Assembly: GCA_002327785.1 (NCBI GenBank)
Contig: DCUI01000198.1
Span: 2,772-14,620 of the forward strand
Direction of reading: 5' to 3'
Length of the DNA stretch: 11,849 bases
Source: Phycisphaerales bacterium UBA2218
GTDB taxonomy: Bacteria; Planctomycetota; Phycisphaerae; Sedimentisphaerales; Anaerobacaceae
Shown here: in pieces, positions 10,545-11,849 of the stretch
How the letters are laid out: each line of letters starts with the position of its first letter
How positions within the stretch are numbered: the stretch's first letter is position 1
Notes under the pieces: generated by a model
Told to the model about the DNA's origin: nothing
The model's input: the letters and a program-made list of their open reading frames with translations, nothing else
The model's database searches: none
Position numbers and translations under genes: made by a program

Positions 10545-11504
10545 ATGCAAGAAGGTAAGTTGACCCAAAGCGAAGCCAAGGCGTTAGTTGCGAAGTACGG
10601 TTGCCAGCGTCTGGCTGCTAAAGCGGCTGGCGTGGCCAAGTCCACGTTGTGGGAAGCCCTCCGCCGGGACGAACTCGGCGTCGTCGAGGCCAAGATTTCC
10701 GGGAAGGAATCGGAAGTCGTCGCCCTCCGTCGCGAACTCGCCCTCGAACGCGCCAAGCTGTCGGCCCTGTGCCAGGCCAGGGGCAATGTCACGCTGGTGA
10801 AGAACGCGGGTAACACGATCAAGTACGGAGTTATCTCTGACCCCCACGTGGGCAGCATGTACTTCAACGAGACCGCCTTTGACGCCATGTTCCGCTATTA
10901 CAAGGAACTGGGCATCAAGGACGTGCTCTGTGCTGGCGATATCTTGAGCGGTCACAAGGTCTATAAAGGGCACGAATACGAAGTGTCTGAACTTGGCTTC
11001 GGCAACCAGCTTAAGAAACTGGTGTCGCTCGATACCCATGGCGCGGTCGTCAAGTTCATCACGGGCAACCACGATCTGTCGTTCAAGGCCCTGGCTGGCG
11101 TTCGCGTCGGCGAGGAGATCGCCAGTTCGTCCAAGAGCTGGCAGTTCCTTGGCGATGAGCAGGCTGACGTTGAGTTCACTACGACGAAGGGACCGTACCG
11201 CGTTCGCCTGATCCATCCCGGGGGTGGTACGGCGTACGCCATCAGCTACAAGGTACAGAAGATTGTAGATAGCCTGGGCGGGGGCAACAAACCGAATATG
11301 ATCATCTCTGGGCACTTCCACAAGGCGGAATTCATACCGTCGTACCGGAACGTTGCCATTTGTCAGCCTGGAACTTTTGAAAATCAGACCCCGTTTATGG
11401 CTAGGATGGGACTCGCGGCTCACGTTGGCGGTTGGGTGGTCGAGGTCACGGTTGGCGAGACCTACAATATCATCAAGACCGAGTTCGTTCCGTTCTATGC
11501 GTAA
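10545..11504 (+). CDS. Metallophosphoesterase with N-terminal helix-turn-helix
   Basis: A 319-residue calcineurin-like phosphoesterase. All metal-binding blocks are present: Asp99-x-His101, Gly-Asp132, Gly-Asn175-His176-Asp, His224 and Gly-His257-Phe-His259. Such enzymes hydrolyse phosphodiesters or phosphomonoesters on nucleic acids, nucleotides or proteins; the substrate is not predictable. The first about 40 residues (Ala-Lys-Tyr-Gly-Cys-Gln-Arg-Leu-Ala-Ala ... Ser-Thr-Leu-Trp-Glu-Ala-Leu-Arg-Arg) form a likely helix-turn-helix, joined by a charged helix to the catalytic domain, so the enzyme probably acts at or on DNA. TAAGGAG lies at 10535-10541, starting inside the upstream stop, four bases before the ATG. 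Its place after a small-terminase-like gene fits a packaging-related or DNA end-processing role, but that is inference. Confidence 0.85.
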   Translation: MQEGKLTQSEAKALVAKYGCQRLAAKAAGVAKSTLWEALRRDELGVVEAKISGKESEVVALRRELALERAKLSALCQARGNVTLVKNAGNTIKYGVISDPHVGSMYFNETAFDAMFRYYKELGIKDVLCAGDILSGHKVYKGHEYEVSELGFGNQLKKLVSLDTHGAVVKFITGNHDLSFKALAGVRVGEEIASSSKSWQFLGDEQADVEFTTTKGPYRVRLIHPGGGTAYAISYKVQKIVDSLGGGNKPNMIISGHFHKAEFIPSYRNVAICQPGTFENQTPFMARMGLAAHVGGWVVEVTVGETYNIIKTEFVPFYA

Positions 11505-11511
11505 GGAGACT

Positions 11512-11721
11512 ATGAGACTACAGACAAGAGACGATATGCTTAGGCAAGCAGTTGTGATGTACGGCGCTCCACTTCCGGACGCCTTGCTTGGTCGGATCCA
11601 GCAGATCGACCGCCTTGCGTCGTTCTGCGGAGGGGCGCTGGTCTCTAGACAGGTGATCGCAATGGTGATTGAGCAGTACAACCGAGAGGAAAAGAATGAC
11701 AGTTCTAAACGTCGAGTCTAA
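11512..11721 (+). CDS. Small protein of unknown function
   Basis: A 69-residue protein, mostly helical, that I do not recognise. It has an amphipathic Ile-Gln-Gln-Ile-Asp-Arg-Leu helix, a Ser-Phe-Cys-Gly-Gly turn and a Val-Ile-Ala-Met-Val-Ile-Glu-Gln-Tyr helix, with a basic end. AAGGAG at 11503-11508 lies three bases before the ATG and overlaps the metallophosphoesterase stop. Upstream in-frame starts inside that gene read as shadow sequence. The end overlaps the next gene by 26 bases. I see no motif that suggests a role. Confidence 0.65.
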   Translation: MRLQTRDDMLRQAVVMYGAPLPDALLGRIQQIDRLASFCGGALVSRQVIAMVIEQYNREEKNDSSKRRV

Positions 11722-11849
11722 AAAGAAGGTCGCGTCCTCCCCCGTTCGGCTGGTCCGGACGGCGTCCTCTGGCGACTGGGTCGTCGCGGATAGCGATATG
11801 TCCAGCGTGTGGATTCGCAAGCCAGGCCAAGCCGCTTTCTCCTCGCTCG
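11696..11849 (+). CDS. Unknown protein, cut by the window end
   Basis: An open frame starts at ATG 11696 with AGAGGA (11685-11690) five bases upstream, and runs without a stop to the window edge (51 full codons). The N-terminus is basic (Ser-Lys-Lys-Lys) and is followed by a strand-rich stretch with Gly-Asp-Trp-Val-Val-Ala-Asp and Val-Trp-Ile-Arg-Lys. No family is recognisable from this fragment. It overlaps the previous gene by 26 bases in another frame. Confidence 0.55.
   Translation, partial: MTVLNVESKKKVASSPVRLVRTASSGDWVVADSDMSSVWIRKPGQAAFSSL

Noticed and set aside
10584..11681. Long open frame on the - strand (365 codons)
   Set aside because: It mirrors the metallophosphoesterase gene, whose motifs are all on the + strand; it is an antisense shadow.
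1..11849. tRNA genes, CRISPR arrays, insertion sequences or attachment sites
   Set aside because: I found no tRNA-like T-loop and acceptor arrangement, no regular repeats with spacers, no transposase and no paired terminal repeats.

Overview
This 11.8 kb window looks like a piece of a tailed double-stranded DNA phage genome (or prophage). It is compact and moderately GC-rich. Every supported gene is on the + strand, most genes overlap or nearly abut, and the gene families are typical of phage replication, lysis and packaging. I see no rRNA, tRNA, integrase or CRISPR array. The host cannot be named from this sequence; strong Shine-Dalgarno sites and sigma70-like promoters only say that it is bacterial.

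Layout. Positions 1-1530 hold a Gp88-family protein, a 156-base gap full of RNA hairpins, and two small paralogous genes, each apparently its own transcription unit, separated and closed by strong intrinsic terminators. A promoter at 1573-1601 then opens the replication block: a 59-residue zinc-ribbon protein, an overlapping GIY-YIG endonuclease, a family A DNA polymerase broken up by an intein and an HNH-like endonuclease (2272-5141), and a primase-helicase (5149-7446). A small unknown gene and an HD phosphohydrolase follow. Next come a one-helix membrane protein, a small lytic transglycosylase-like protein and a zinc-binding HNH nuclease. From 9240 there is a small basic protein, a dATP/dGTP diphosphohydrolase-like protein, a small-terminase-like protein, a metallophosphoesterase with an N-terminal helix-turn-helix, and two more small genes, the last cut by the window edge.

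The most striking feature is the DNA polymerase. The intein sits in polymerase motif B and keeps all the splicing residues I can recognise, but its two halves are in different reading frames (N half frame 1, C half frame 3). An HNH-like endonuclease lies between and across them in frame 2. Its Shine-Dalgarno falls exactly on the codons of the intein TxxH motif. A second Shine-Dalgarno and ATG (4331-4346) inside the endonuclease gene could start the C half. The simplest reading is a 'fractured' polymerase gene: two polypeptides joined by a split intein in trans, with the homing endonuclease gene nested across both halves.

Other points: a repeated promoter type (TTGACW, 17-18 bases, GCATAMT) at four sites near gene-block boundaries; a polymerase with Leu at the Phe762 position and a zinc-ribbon insertion; and the co-occurrence of a family A polymerase, a YfbR/DatZ-like HD enzyme and a dATP/dGTP diphosphohydrolase, which makes a modified-purine genome worth testing.
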